In this document: in pieces, positions 10,131 through 18,688 of the stretch
How the letters are laid out: each line of letters starts with the position of its first letter
How positions within the stretch are numbered: position 1 is the stretch's first letter
Assembly (NCBI RefSeq): GCF_900090265.1
Contig: NZ_LT607752.1
Location: 4,402,001-4,466,000 of the forward strand
Reading direction: 5' to 3'
DNA from: Micromonospora rifamycinica
GTDB taxonomy: Bacteria; Actinomycetota; Actinomycetes; Mycobacteriales; Micromonosporaceae
DNA: 64,000 nucleotides
Notes under the pieces: generated by a model
Told to the model about the DNA's origin: nothing
Seen by the model: only the letters and a program-made list of their open reading frames with translations
Databases searched by the model: none
Made by a program: the position numbers and the translations under genes

Positions 10131-10268
10131 GTGAGCAAGCGCACCTACCAGCCGAACAACCGCCGGCGCGCGAAGACCCACGGCTTCCGGCTGCGCATGC
10201 GCACCCGTGCCGGCCGCGCCATCCTGTCGACCCGCCGCGCCAAGGGCCGCACCCGCCTGTCGGCCTGA
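10131..10268 (+). CDS. rpmH: 50S ribosomal protein L34
   Basis: The 45-aa basic protein (V/M)SKRTYQPNNRRRAKTHGF... ending KGRTRLSA is unmistakable L34, a large-subunit protein at the peptide-exit side. The GTG start at 10131 follows GGAGAG at 10119-10124. A longer upstream extension in frame is not conserved. It heads the rpmH-rnpA-yidD-yidC-jag-rsmG run, divergent from dnaA, as in most bacteria. Confidence 0.97.
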   Translation: MSKRTYQPNNRRRAKTHGFRLRMRTRAGRAILSTRRAKGRTRLSA

Positions 10269-10301
10269 GCCGACAGGTCCGGTCCGGGGACGTGGACAGT
10301 C

Positions 10302-10733
10302 GTGCTGACGGCCGCACAACGCCTGCGGCGTAGCAACGACTTCGCCGCGGCGGTCCGGGGTGGTCGACGGGTCGGTCGTGGTGCCGTGGTCGTCCACCTG
10401 ACGGTGCCGGAGGTCTCCACACCCCTCGTGAGCACACCCCTCGGGGCAGCCTCGTCGGAGCCGGCGCGGAGCACCGACCCGGAGTTGATCTCCGGATCGA
10501 GCCGCGCCGGCTTCGTCGTGTCCAAGGCCGTCGGCCCCGCCGTCGTCCGCAACAAGGTCCGCCGCCGGCTGCGGCACCTGGTGCGCGACCGGCTGGCCGC
10601 GCTGCCGGCCGGCAGCACCCTGGTGGTACGCGCCCTGCCCGCCTCGGCCGCGACACCGTACGCCCGGCTGGGCGGTGACCTGGACGCGGCGATCGCCGCC
10701 GCCCGGTCCCCCCGGGGACGGCGGTCGCGGTGA
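10302..10733 (+). CDS. rnpA: Ribonuclease P protein component
   Basis: Protein subunit of RNase P, which matures tRNA 5' ends. It begins (V/M)LTAAQRLRRSNDFAAAVRGGRR and carries the RNR signature region VVRNKVRRRLRHLVRDRL. The GTG start at 10302 follows GGGGACG. At 143 aa it is longer than usual because about 30 residues (PEVSTPLVSTPLGAASSEPA..., roughly residues 35-65) are inserted between the strand VVVHLTV and the strand GFVVSKAVG. The stop overlaps the yidD start (GTGA). Confidence 0.95.
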   Translation: MLTAAQRLRRSNDFAAAVRGGRRVGRGAVVVHLTVPEVSTPLVSTPLGAASSEPARSTDPELISGSSRAGFVVSKAVGPAVVRNKVRRRLRHLVRDRLAALPAGSTLVVRALPASAATPYARLGGDLDAAIAAARSPRGRRSR

Positions 10734-11017
10734 GCGGGGCACCCGTCACGCCGCCGCACCGGAGCATGGGTGCCCGGGTGCTCAGTGGTCCTATCATCGC
10801 GTACCGTCGTTGGATAAGCCCGGCGCTACCGGCCCGCTGTCGGTTCTACCCGTCGTGCAGTGCCTACGCCCTGGAGGCGGTGACCCGCCACGGTGCGCTC
10901 CGGGGAGCAGGCCTGACCGTCCGGCGGCTGTCGCGCTGCCACCCTTTCCACCCTGGTGGACACGACCCGGTACCGGAGCCGGGCGGCCGCCGACGCGCCG
11001 ACGTGACTGGAGTCTGA
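10730..11017 (+). CDS. yidD: Membrane protein insertion efficiency factor YidD
   Basis: Small amphipathic protein that aids YidC-dependent membrane insertion. It has the hallmark cysteine motifs: YRRWISPALPARCRFYPSCSAYALEAVTRHGA followed by RLSRCHPFHPGGHDPVP. 95 aa. The GTG start overlaps the rnpA stop by four bases, so translation is coupled. yidC follows after three bases. Confidence 0.95.
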   Translation: MSGAPVTPPHRSMGARVLSGPIIAYRRWISPALPARCRFYPSCSAYALEAVTRHGALRGAGLTVRRLSRCHPFHPGGHDPVPEPGGRRRADVTGV

Positions 11018-11020
11018 GAA

Positions 11021-12016
11021 TTGAGTCTCGACTGGATCTACTACGCGATCTCGTGGATCCTGCTGACCTGGCACTCGGCGTGGGACGCCATCGGGGTGCC
11101 GGTCGCCGCGGTCCTCGGCACGAACTGGTCGTGGATTCTCGCCATCGTCTTCCTGGTGGTCACCGTTCGGGTGATCCTGTTCCCGGTCTTCGTCAAGCAG
11201 ATCAAGTCGCAGCGGGCGATGCAGGCGCTCCAGCCGAAGGTCAAGGAGCTCCAGGAGAAGCACAAGGGTGACCGGGAGACGCTCCAGAAGGAGATGATGG
11301 AGCTCTACCGGAAGGAAAAGGCCAACCCGCTGATGGGCTGCCTTCCGATGTTCCTCCAGATCCCGGTCTTCCTGGGGCTCTTCCACGTGCTGCGCCGGCT
11401 CGACCCGGCCAAGGAGGCCAAGAGCCTCTACGGCTGGACCGCCGAGCAGTTCGACAGCGCCTCCAGCGCCACCATCTTCACCGCCCCGATCGCCGGCAAG
11501 TTCGGCTCCACCGCCGACGAGCTGGCCCGGCTCGGTGCCAACGGCACCACCGTGAAGGTCATCGCCGGCATCCTGGTCCTGGTCATGATGGGCACCACCT
11601 ATCTGACCAGCCGCCAGATGATCCTCAAGACCGGCTGGGCGGAGGACCCGCAGCAGCGGATGGTGCAGCGGTTGATGCTCTACGGCATCCCGCTCTCCCT
11701 GCTGATCTCCGGCTCGATCTTCCCGATCGGCGTGATCATCTACTGGGTCACCAACAACCTGTTCACCCTCGGCCAACAGCAGTGGGTGCTCCGTAAGTTC
11801 CCGCCGCTGGTGACCAACAAGGGAGTCACCGGCAACAAGCCGGCGACCACCCCCGGCCGGGGGCCGGTGCAGCCGGCCAAGACCGGCGGCTTCCTCAACC
11901 GGAACAAGCCCGCCGCGCAGGTGCCGGCCAAGCCGGCCGCGCCCAAGGTCGCCGGCCCGAAGCCGGGTGCCAAGCCGGCCAACCCGAAGAAGGGGCCGGC
12001 CAAGCGCCAGGGCTGA
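11021..12016 (+). CDS. yidC: Membrane protein insertase YidC
   Basis: Oxa1/Alb3-family insertase. It begins (TTG)SLDWIYYAISWILLTWHSAWD; the cytoplasmic coiled hairpin MQALQPKVKELQEKHKGDRETLQKEMMELYRKEKANPLMGCLPMFLQIPVF is the family signature. Membrane segments follow near residues 30-55, 100-120, 180-205 and 225-255, and a basic Pro/Lys-rich tail (about residues 265-331) probably contacts the ribosome. The rare TTG start at 11021 follows GGAG with good spacing and starts exactly at the conserved N-terminus. Gram-positive short form without the large periplasmic domain. Confidence 0.95.
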   Translation: MSLDWIYYAISWILLTWHSAWDAIGVPVAAVLGTNWSWILAIVFLVVTVRVILFPVFVKQIKSQRAMQALQPKVKELQEKHKGDRETLQKEMMELYRKEKANPLMGCLPMFLQIPVFLGLFHVLRRLDPAKEAKSLYGWTAEQFDSASSATIFTAPIAGKFGSTADELARLGANGTTVKVIAGILVLVMMGTTYLTSRQMILKTGWAEDPQQRMVQRLMLYGIPLSLLISGSIFPIGVIIYWVTNNLFTLGQQQWVLRKFPPLVTNKGVTGNKPATTPGRGPVQPAKTGGFLNRNKPAAQVPAKPAAPKVAGPKPGAKPANPKKGPAKRQG

Positions 12017-12023
12017 CCCATCG

Positions 12024-12051
12024 GGCCGCCGTCGCAGGACCGACGGCGGCC
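12024..12051 (+). terminator. Hairpin after yidC
   Basis: Arms GGCCGCCGTCG and CGACGGCGGCC separated by six bases, just past the yidC stop. It may be a partial terminator or an mRNA stabiliser between yidC and jag. Confidence 0.55.
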
Positions 12052-12230
12052 TTCCGGTACCGCGCAGCCGCCGTAACGGCCGGCGCCGGTCCGGAACCCA
12101 CCGCGCCCAGCGCGGAGACGGGCGAGCCCGCCCGTACGAGACGTGCCCGTGACCGACCGGCCCCTTTCGCCGGTCGCCCGGGAAACCAGCGGACCCGACG
12201 GTCCGGCCGAGCTAGTACGGAGATGACACC

Positions 12231-12809
12231 GTGACCGACACCAGCATCCCCAGCGCGGACGCCTCGCTCGACGAGGAGACCGTCCCGACCGCCGCGACCG
12301 GCGAGGGTGAGCCCGAGGGGAGCGGCAGGGAGAAGAAGGCAGCCGGCGAGGGCGAGCTGTTCGCACAGAGCGAGATCGCCGCCGACTACATCGAGGGCCT
12401 ACTCGACATCCTCGACTACGACGGCGACATCGACGAGCTGGTCTCCGGTGGTCGTCCGGTGGTCGAGGTGGTCGGCGGCCGGTTGCAGAACCTGGTCGGT
12501 CAGCGGGGCGCCACCCTGGAGGCGCTGCAGGAGCTGGCCCGGCTGGCCGTGTTCCGGCAGACCGGCTCGCCGAGCCGGCTCCTGCTCGACGTGGGCGGTT
12601 ACCGCGCCACCCGGCGTAAGGAACTCGCCGCCGTCGCCAAGAACGCGGTGGAGAAGGTCAAGGAGCACGGCGAACCGGTACGGCTGGAGCCGATGTCGGC
12701 CTTCGAGCGCAAGTGCGTGCACGACGTGGTCAACGCGATGAGCGGTGTGGAGAGCGAGTCCGAGGGTGTCGAGCCGACCCGGCGCATCGTCGTCCGGCCG
12801 GCGGACTGA
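12231..12809 (+). CDS. jag: Jag/KhpB-family RNA-binding protein (KH-R3H)
   Basis: 192-aa protein with an acidic disordered N-terminus (residues 1-45), a KH-like domain (GGRLQNLVGQRGATLEALQELARLAVFR, residues about 80-110) and a C-terminal R3H domain (RLEPMSAFERKCVHDVVNAM, about 150-172). The R3H R-x3-H core appears here as RKCVH. In Gram-positive bacteria KhpB binds mRNAs and affects cell elongation. The GTG start has GGAGA upstream. It is separated by four bases from rsmG. Confidence 0.92.
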   Translation: MTDTSIPSADASLDEETVPTAATGEGEPEGSGREKKAAGEGELFAQSEIAADYIEGLLDILDYDGDIDELVSGGRPVVEVVGGRLQNLVGQRGATLEALQELARLAVFRQTGSPSRLLLDVGGYRATRRKELAAVAKNAVEKVKEHGEPVRLEPMSAFERKCVHDVVNAMSGVESESEGVEPTRRIVVRPAD

Positions 12810-12813
12810 ACTG

Positions 12814-13629
12814 GTGACCTCCGAGGACGTCACGACCGACACCGCTCCCGGCCCGGATGGCACGCCATCCGGGCCGCCGCCCGAGCGCCCCGCCCCCACC
12901 GCGCAGGACGCGACGCTCCCGGCCGGGTTGGCCACCGCGGCGCGGGAGCTCTTCGGCGACCGGCTCGACCTGGCCGCCGGGTACGCCGAACTGCTCGTCA
13001 CCGACGGGGTGGTACGCGGCCTGATCGGCCCCCGGGAAGCGCCCCGGATCTGGGAACGGCACCTGCTCAACTGCGCGGCCGTCGCCGAGCTGCTACCGCA
13101 GGACGCCAGTGTGATCGACGTCGGCTCCGGAGCCGGGCTGCCCGGCCTGGTGCTGGCGATTGCCCGCCCGGACCTGACCGTCGTCCTGGTCGAGCCGCTG
13201 GCCCGGCGTACCTCGTTCCTTGTCGAGACAGTGGAACGGCTCGGATTGGCCAGGACGGTCCGGGTGTTCCGGGGCCGGGCCGACGAGGCGGCCTCCGGAG
13301 CGAACGGCGTCGGTCCGTTCACGGCCGACGTGGTGACCGCCCGTGCGGTGGCACCGCTGGACCGGCTCGCCGCCTGGAGCCTGCCGCTGGCGTTCCGCGG
13401 TGGACGGCTGCTCGCGCTCAAGGGGGCGTCGGCCGCCGAGGAGGTGGCCGAGCACGCCGCAGCGGTGGCGAAGCTGGGCGGGAGCGAGCCGACGGTGCGA
13501 CTCTGCGGGGCGGGTCTGCTCGACCCACCGACCACCGTGGTCGAGATCGTGCGGGAACGGGTGATCCGGCCTCCGTCGGTCAAGAAGTCGCCGAAACGAT
13601 CGCGGGGCGGGCAGCAGCGCGCCCGCTGA
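12814..13629 (+). CDS. rsmG: 16S rRNA (guanine-N7) methyltransferase RsmG
   Basis: SAM-dependent methyltransferase that makes m7G527 of 16S rRNA (E. coli numbering); loss of this modification gives low-level streptomycin resistance in several bacteria. SAM motif I is VIDVGSGAGLPGLVLAI (about residues 102-118), with an acidic motif II at LVEPLARR; the conserved RAVAPLDRLAAWS region follows. The GTG at 12814 lies just past the jag stop; an upstream start at 12745 inside jag is less likely. The C-terminus is a Lys/Arg-rich tail. 271 aa. Confidence 0.94.
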   Translation: MTSEDVTTDTAPGPDGTPSGPPPERPAPTAQDATLPAGLATAARELFGDRLDLAAGYAELLVTDGVVRGLIGPREAPRIWERHLLNCAAVAELLPQDASVIDVGSGAGLPGLVLAIARPDLTVVLVEPLARRTSFLVETVERLGLARTVRVFRGRADEAASGANGVGPFTADVVTARAVAPLDRLAAWSLPLAFRGGRLLALKGASAAEEVAEHAAAVAKLGGSEPTVRLCGAGLLDPPTTVVEIVRERVIRPPSVKKSPKRSRGGQQRAR

Positions 13630-14167
13630 GCCCTTCCCTTCCGGGACCGGTCCGTGCCTCCCACCGCTGACCGGGAGCCGGCACCCCGCGCAGTCGATGA
13701 GCCCCGGGCGATGGGCCGGCGCGGAGACGAGCCGCCGTCGGTGTCGATGACCGCGGCCCGGGGTGTGCCGGCAGCGCACCGCGAGTGCGTCACCATGGGC
13801 TGAGCGCCGGGCCGCTGCAGTCCCCGGGGCGGGCCACGCGCCGCTGCCGCCCTTGGGCGGGCGACACGCCGCTGCCGCCCTCGGGTGGGCGACACGCCGC
13901 GGGTGTGCGAACGCGCCGGATCGGGTCGCACCGGCGGCACCCGGGTTGACCAGCGCCCATCCGATCGGTCGCGATGCCGTCGAGAACCACGATGGACCCG
14001 CCGTGCCCGTCCCCCGTAGGCTGGCCGCGCGTCGATAGTGTGGGGCGGCGGACGTCGGGCGCACCGGTCCCGATCGCCCCCGCCGGGCCGTACGCTCCGC
14101 GGTGCGAGCGGGTACGGCCATCGAGACGGGGTGCTGACCGACTATCCGGAGCGGGTAGGGATGACAG
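13630..14167. other. rsmG-parA intergenic region with tandem repeat
   Basis: About 540 bases with no convincing gene. It contains a 28-base-period tandem repeat at 13828-13900 and otherwise GC-rich unstructured sequence leading to the parA start. The parA promoter should lie here, but I cannot assign its elements. Confidence 0.5.
13828..13900. repeat. 28-base tandem repeat, about 2.6 copies
   Basis: Copies begin near 13828, 13856 and 13884 with the core GGCGGGC(G/C)ACACGCCGCTG, the third copy truncated. It lies in the rsmG-parA gap and does not match a known regulatory repeat. Confidence 0.6.
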
Positions 14168-15517
14168 GTGCATGACGACGGCAGATACGACGATCCACGG
14201 GTGAACCGCCCCGAGGGGGCTGACCCGGACCCTGTTTCACGTGAAACCGTCCATCGGATGTGGTCGACCGGCGGGCATCCGACGATCCACCCGCCGGAGC
14301 GCGCCCCCGCGGAGCGACGCGAGCCCCCGGCGGTGGGGGCGGCACGTCCGGTCCCCGAATCGTATGTGCCGCCGCCCGCCGTGCCGCCCGGCCCCGACGG
14401 TCGGCCGCCCAATGCTCCGGACGGGCGGGCGACGGCCTCGGTGCGCCGGAACGCGGGGGCACCCTCGCGGTTCGACGCACCGGTGACCGGCAACCCGCCG
14501 TCGGTGCCCACCCAGCCACACCCGGGGTCGGTGCCCGACCCAAGCCCCGTCGTGGACGCCACGGCAACCGGAGCGGGGGCCATTGCCGCCACCGCCACGG
14601 AGGCCGCGTACGTTTCACGTGAAACCCCGACGCGCGAAGAGGATGATCCACCGTTGGCTATGGAGGCGATGCGCGCCGTGCAGATCCTAAATCCGAGTGG
14701 CGAGGTGACCATGCCCCGTCCTGAGCGGACCCGGGTGATGTGCGTTGCCAATCAGAAGGGTGGCGTGGGCAAGACCACGTCCACGGTCAACCTGGCGGTG
14801 GCACTGGCCCTGCACGGCAACCGGGTGCTGGTGGTCGACCTCGACCCGCAGGGCAACGCTTCCACCGGGCTGAACGTTCCGCACCACACCGGGGTACCGG
14901 ACGTCTACGACTGCCTGATCGACAGTGTGCCGCTGGCAGAGGTGGCGCAGGAGGTCGAGGGCATCCCCAACCTCTGGTGCGTGCCGGCGACCATCGACCT
15001 GGCCGGCGCCGAGATCGAACTGGTCTCCGTGGTCGCCCGGGAGTCCCGGCTGAACCGGGCCATCGAGGCGTACCCGGGTCACTTCGACTACGTCTTCATC
15101 GACTGCCCGCCGTCGCTCGGGCTGTTGACGGTGAACGCTCTGGTGGCCGCCCAGGAGGTGCTGATCCCGATCCAGTGCGAGTACTACGCGTTGGAGGGGC
15201 TGAACCAACTGATCAACAACATCAACCTGGTACGCCAGCACCTGAACCCGAAGCTGGAGGTCTCCACGATCCTGCTCACGATGTACGACCGCCGTACCCG
15301 GCTGGCCGACGCGGTGGAGCAGGACGTCCGGAACCACTTCGGCGACAAGGTGCTCCAGGCTGTCATTCCCCGCAACGTCCGCGTGTCGGAGGCCCCCAGC
15401 TATGGCCAGTCCGTGATGACCTACGATCCCGGATCGCGGGGGGCCACGAGTTACTTCGAGGCCGCCCAGGAGATCGCCGAGCGTGGTGCCAAGGAGCCGG
15501 TGAGCCGGAATGCGTAG
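14168..15517 (+). CDS. parA: Chromosome partitioning ATPase ParA with long N-terminal extension
   Basis: Walker-type ATPase that moves ParB-parS complexes. The core starts near residue 190: VMCVANQKGGVGKTTSTVNLAVALALHG (deviant Walker A), DLDPQGNASTGLN, and FIDCPPSLGLLTVNAL (Walker B). Core length is about 260 aa, normal for ParA. The preceding about 185 residues are Pro/Arg/Ala-rich and disordered, and contain two VSRET peptides encoded by parS sites at 14234-14247 and 14612-14625. The GTG at 14168 is the upstream start; an ATG near 14660 (MEAMRAVQILNPS) would exclude both parS sites, so the true N-terminus is uncertain. parB follows after 27 bases. Confidence 0.9.
   Translation: MHDDGRYDDPRVNRPEGADPDPVSRETVHRMWSTGGHPTIHPPERAPAERREPPAVGAARPVPESYVPPPAVPPGPDGRPPNAPDGRATASVRRNAGAPSRFDAPVTGNPPSVPTQPHPGSVPDPSPVVDATATGAGAIAATATEAAYVSRETPTREEDDPPLAMEAMRAVQILNPSGEVTMPRPERTRVMCVANQKGGVGKTTSTVNLAVALALHGNRVLVVDLDPQGNASTGLNVPHHTGVPDVYDCLIDSVPLAEVAQEVEGIPNLWCVPATIDLAGAEIELVSVVARESRLNRAIEAYPGHFDYVFIDCPPSLGLLTVNALVAAQEVLIPIQCEYYALEGLNQLINNINLVRQHLNPKLEVSTILLTMYDRRTRLADAVEQDVRNHFGDKVLQAVIPRNVRVSEAPSYGQSVMTYDPGSRGATSYFEAAQEIAERGAKEPVSRNA
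14234..14247. promoter_or_regulatory. parS: parS site within the parA 5' region
   Basis: Perfect GTTTCACGTGAAAC palindrome, the ParB binding site of Gram-positive bacteria. It lies inside the annotated parA frame and is read as VSRET. Confidence 0.93.
14612..14625. promoter_or_regulatory. parS: parS site within the parA 5' region
   Basis: Second perfect GTTTCACGTGAAAC, in the same reading phase relative to parA (again read as VSRET), 378 bases from the first. Confidence 0.93.
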
Positions 15518-15544
15518 TGCGGACGAGTCGCTGGGAGGCGTCGT

Positions 15545-16594
15545 ATGAAGAACCGTCCCCGGGGCGGTCTGGGTAGAGGGCTCGGTGCGCTGATCCCGAC
15601 CGGGCCGGTGCAGGAAAGCACGGCCACGGCGACCATGCCCGTGGAGGTCGACCCGGTGCGCCCGGTGATCGAGACGTCCGCCGAGCCGGTCGACCCGGGC
15701 ATCGTGACGCCGACGCCGGTGGCTGCCGCGCCACCGCCGCCCGACGAGCCCCAACTCAGCCCGGTGCCCGGCGCGCGTTTCGCCGAGATCTCCGTCGACG
15801 CGATCGTGCCGAACCCCAAGCAGCCCCGGTACGTCTTCGACGAGGAGGCGCTGGAGGAGCTGAAGACCTCCATCCAGGAGGTCGGCTTCCTCCAGCCGAT
15901 CGTCGTCCGGCAGCTCGACGGCGAGAAGTACGAACTCGTCATGGGTGAGCGGCGCTGGCGTGCCGCCCAGGCGGTCGGTCGGGAGAGCATCCCCGCGATC
16001 GTGCGGGAAACCAAGGACGACGCGATGCTCCGGGACGCCCTCCTGGAGAACATCCATCGGGCCAACCTCAACCCGCTGGAAGAGGCCGCCGCCTACCAGC
16101 AGCTGCTGGAGGAGTTCGGCGCCACCCACGAGGAGCTGGCCCGCCGGATCGGCCGGAGCCGCCCGCAGATCTCCAACACCATCCGCCTGCTGAATCTCCC
16201 CCCGCAGGTCCAGCGCCGGGTGGCGGCCGGCGTGCTGTCCGCCGGGCACGCCCGTGCGCTGCTCAGCCTCGACGAGGCGGAGGCACAGGAGCAACTGGCC
16301 CTCCGTATCATCGCCGAAGGGCTCTCGGTCCGGGCGACCGAGGAGATCGTGGCCCTGGCGCTCAACGACGGCCCGGCCAAGACGCCGGCGGCCAAGCGCC
16401 GTGCGAAGCCGCACGCGCCGGCGTTGACCGATCTGGCCGACCGGCTCTCCGACCGGTTCGACACCCGGGTGAAGGTGGACATCGGCCGGAGCAAAGGAAA
16501 GATCACCATCGAGTTCGCCACGGTCGACGACCTGGAGCGGATCGTCGGGATCATCGGGGTCGGCGAGGAGGGCCAACCGGAGTCCGGGGACTGA
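15545..16594 (+). CDS. parB: Chromosome partitioning protein ParB
   Basis: parS-binding CTPase that spreads from parS and recruits SMC and ParA. It begins MKNRPRGGLGRGLGALIPTGP, the ParA-interacting N-terminus. The ParB/Srx domain (about residues 78-170) holds the nucleotide-binding motif VMGERRWRAAQAVG and LLENIHRANLNPLEEAAAYQQLLEEFG; a helix-turn-helix follows (ELARRIGRSRPQISNTIRLLNLP). The C-terminal dimerisation domain ends near IVGIIGVGEEG. 349 aa. The ATG has GGGAGG upstream. Confidence 0.97.
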   Translation: MKNRPRGGLGRGLGALIPTGPVQESTATATMPVEVDPVRPVIETSAEPVDPGIVTPTPVAAAPPPPDEPQLSPVPGARFAEISVDAIVPNPKQPRYVFDEEALEELKTSIQEVGFLQPIVVRQLDGEKYELVMGERRWRAAQAVGRESIPAIVRETKDDAMLRDALLENIHRANLNPLEEAAAYQQLLEEFGATHEELARRIGRSRPQISNTIRLLNLPPQVQRRVAAGVLSAGHARALLSLDEAEAQEQLALRIIAEGLSVRATEEIVALALNDGPAKTPAAKRRAKPHAPALTDLADRLSDRFDTRVKVDIGRSKGKITIEFATVDDLERIVGIIGVGEEGQPESGD

Positions 16595-17276
16595 CCCCCG
16601 AGCCGCTCGTCCTCGGCCGCGTACCCCCTCGGGTGCGCGGCCGTTTCGTCGTACCGGAGGCTGTCGGCGTGACCCCTGTCCACACCGGGACGCCCAGCAG
16701 GGGCGCTCGCCTACCGGACGTGACCGGTGGTGGCCCACGGACGCCCGCAGCCCTGCGAGGCAGACCCGGCGGCTGATCCCCTCGTCGCCCCGGCGTCAAC
16801 TCAGCCACGCGGCGCAGCCGTGCTGGTGGCCGAGGCGGGGACTGGCCCATCCCGGCCTCCCGACTCCGTTGGTGGCCGGCGGGTGAGGCCGGCAACGCGG
16901 GGACCGCCGGTCGTCGCGGCTGGACCGGCCCTGACTCCGTCGGTGACCGCCCTGGACCGCTCAGATCCTCCTGGATCACTTGACTGTTCTCGCCCCGGTG
17001 GAGAGGTGGTGCGAGGCGGTAGGAGCCCGCTGCGTCAAGCTGAGGCCGCCGGAGGGCTGTCGGCAGGCCATGGGGAGGGCCGGAATCGCGACATGCCGCT
17101 GCGGGGAGCGGTCGGGGTGGGACACCGGGCACCCCCAAGCTGCTTACCCGGTCACCGCGGTCACGGGAACGGGACGGCCTGATCCGGTGCGCCCTCGGTG
17201 GACAACGGACGGCTCGGACCCGAGCCTTCCGAGAAACTCCCCCGAAACTCCTGGCGGGAGGAGGGACCGCCGCGGT

Positions 17277-17290
17277 GTTTCACGTGGAAC
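17277..17290. promoter_or_regulatory. parS-like site (one mismatch)
   Basis: GTTTCACGTGGAAC differs from the parS consensus at one base in the right arm. It lies in the non-coding region downstream of parB. Confidence 0.65.
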
Positions 17291-17372
17291 TGTGAGGCCA
17301 CGGACTCAGTCGACCGGCTGTCGTGGCCACCGATCATGGAGGCAGCTCACCGACCGTGGCAGAGATCGACCC

Positions 17373-17488
17373 GGCGCCGGGGCTGATTCGGGACATGCCG
17401 TACCCGACCGCTCAAGCGGGAGGATCGCAACCACACCGGCGGGTACTAGGGGCGCCGGGGCTTGTTCGGGACCGGGCCGTACCCGACC
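17373..17488. repeat. Duplicated 37-base element, 78-base period
   Basis: Copies at 17373-17409 and 17451-17488 share GGCGCCGGGGCT at the left and GCCGTACCCGACC at the right with a few changes between. It may be the remnant of a tandem duplication in the non-coding region. Confidence 0.6.
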
Positions 17489-17822
17489 TCCACAACGGGG
17501 GAGTGACATCGATGCGGCGGCCCCGGATCCGGGGATGGCTGCCGGCGCGATCCGGGGCTGGACGCCGACCGGGCGAGGGACACCGGTACGGCACGCCGAA
17601 TCCGATGACGCGCTCGGACCGTCCACCGATCACCGCACTCATGATCACCGCGCCAGACTGTGACGGCTCTCCGCCGGGTGGAAGGGCGACAGATCGACGA
17701 GCAGAGCCGGGCTGCGGTCGGTGGCGACCCGGCAGGTATTCGTCGGAAGTCGACCCGGTGGAGCAGCCGGGAGAGCGGACGACCACGAGCGGAGAGGGGG
17801 AACCACCGGAGGGATGCCCAAG

Positions 17823-17893
17823 CCCTGCGAGGCTGACCGCCCGATCGTGGCACGCGCGGGAGTCGGCACATACGGGGAGTCAGCCTCGCAGGG
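17823..17893. repeat. 15-base perfect inverted repeat, 41-base loop
   Basis: CCCTGCGAGGCTGAC at 17823-17837 is matched by its reverse complement at 17879-17893. A related CCCTGCGAGGCAGAC occurs near 16751. Function unknown; it is not next to a gene end, so a terminator is unlikely. Confidence 0.65.
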
Positions 17894-18110
17894 AGTCGGC
17901 ACCCACCGGATCGCCAGTGACGCGACCGCCAGCACTGGGAACCGGCAGCGACCACTGCTCCGGGAAGAGGGCCAGCTGGTAGCAGCCCGATCAGCGGCTG
18001 AGCGCGGCGGCCTTGACCGCTCTACCCGCGTCCATCCCAACATCCGCAGGGCGTGCGGCCTCACCGGTGCTCGTTAAGCCCGGGCCGGAGTCAGCCCATC
18101 CACCCTGGGC

Positions 18111-18124
18111 GTTTCACGTGAAAT
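18111..18124. promoter_or_regulatory. parS-like site (one mismatch)
   Basis: GTTTCACGTGAAAT, one terminal mismatch from parS. Confidence 0.7.
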
Positions 18125-18208
18125 CGGCCGCACGCGTCCATGGTGCAGCAAGGCCCGCCCCCAGCCCGGTGGCGGACCGATCCTGAACAGAGAGCCCGCA
18201 GTCCAGTG

Positions 18209-18222
18209 GTTCCACGTGAAAC
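18209..18222. promoter_or_regulatory. parS-like site (one mismatch)
   Basis: GTTCCACGTGAAAC, one mismatch in the left arm, 98 bases from the preceding parS-like site. Confidence 0.7.
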
Positions 18223-18400
18223 CACGCCCCGGACGGAAGTGGCAATGCGGTACCGAGCGCCTTCGGTCGAGTCCACGCCATCAGTGCGACGGCGGGGCGA
18301 CCTGTAGCTCCGTGTGCTGCTGGCGGACTCGCTCGACCTGCCTCATGGCGTTCGTGTGCCTGGGCGCACGCATCTCGGCTCCTCCCTCGAACCGCCAACC

Positions 18401-18559
18401 GGGAGAAGGACGTCGCCGACACGCTCACCGCACAGCCTGGGCCAAGGAGCCGCCGCACTCTAATCGCACGCCCTGGGAGAAGAAGGACGCCGGCCTGCCC
18501 ACCGCACCGCCTGGGAGATGCGTCTCGGGCCGCCGGTTGGGGAGAAGAAAGGACGTGCC
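18401..18559. repeat. Degenerate 41-base repeat, 74-base spacing
   Basis: Copies at 18401-18441 and 18475-18515 run from GGGAGAAG-GACG to ACCGCAC-GCCTGGG, with a partial third copy near 18539. It lies between parS-like sites in the non-coding region. Confidence 0.55.
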
Positions 18560-18641
18560 ACCCAGCAGCCCGATCGACCGCTCGGTCGTTGAGAAGATCG
18601 GACCCGACACCTGTGAACAGGGCTGTGGACGACGGCCAAAG

Positions 18642-18650
18642 TTATCCACA
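18642..18650 (+). promoter_or_regulatory. DnaA box next to parS
   Basis: Perfect TTATCCACA, 23 bases upstream of the perfect parS at 18674. Near-consensus boxes lie at about 18654-18663 (TTTTCCACA) and 18745-18754 (TGTGGACAA). Confidence 0.75.
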
Positions 18651-18672
18651 GAAGTTTTCCACAGGCAGCACC

Positions 18673-18688
18673 TGTTTCACGTGAAACA
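18673..18688. promoter_or_regulatory. parS: parS site, perfect 16-base form
   Basis: TGTTTCACGTGAAACA matches the full 16-base palindrome known from Bacillus subtilis. Confidence 0.94.

Noticed and set aside
17823..17893. 15-base inverted repeat as a transcription terminator
   Set aside because: The loop is 41 bases and no gene ends nearby, so it is kept only as a repeat of unknown role.
16980..17982. Overlapping plus-strand frames of 227 and 219 codons downstream of parB
   Set aside because: Both are Arg/Gly/Pro-rich without recognisable domains, compete with minus-strand frames of similar length, and span parS-like sites and repeats. They look like chance frames.
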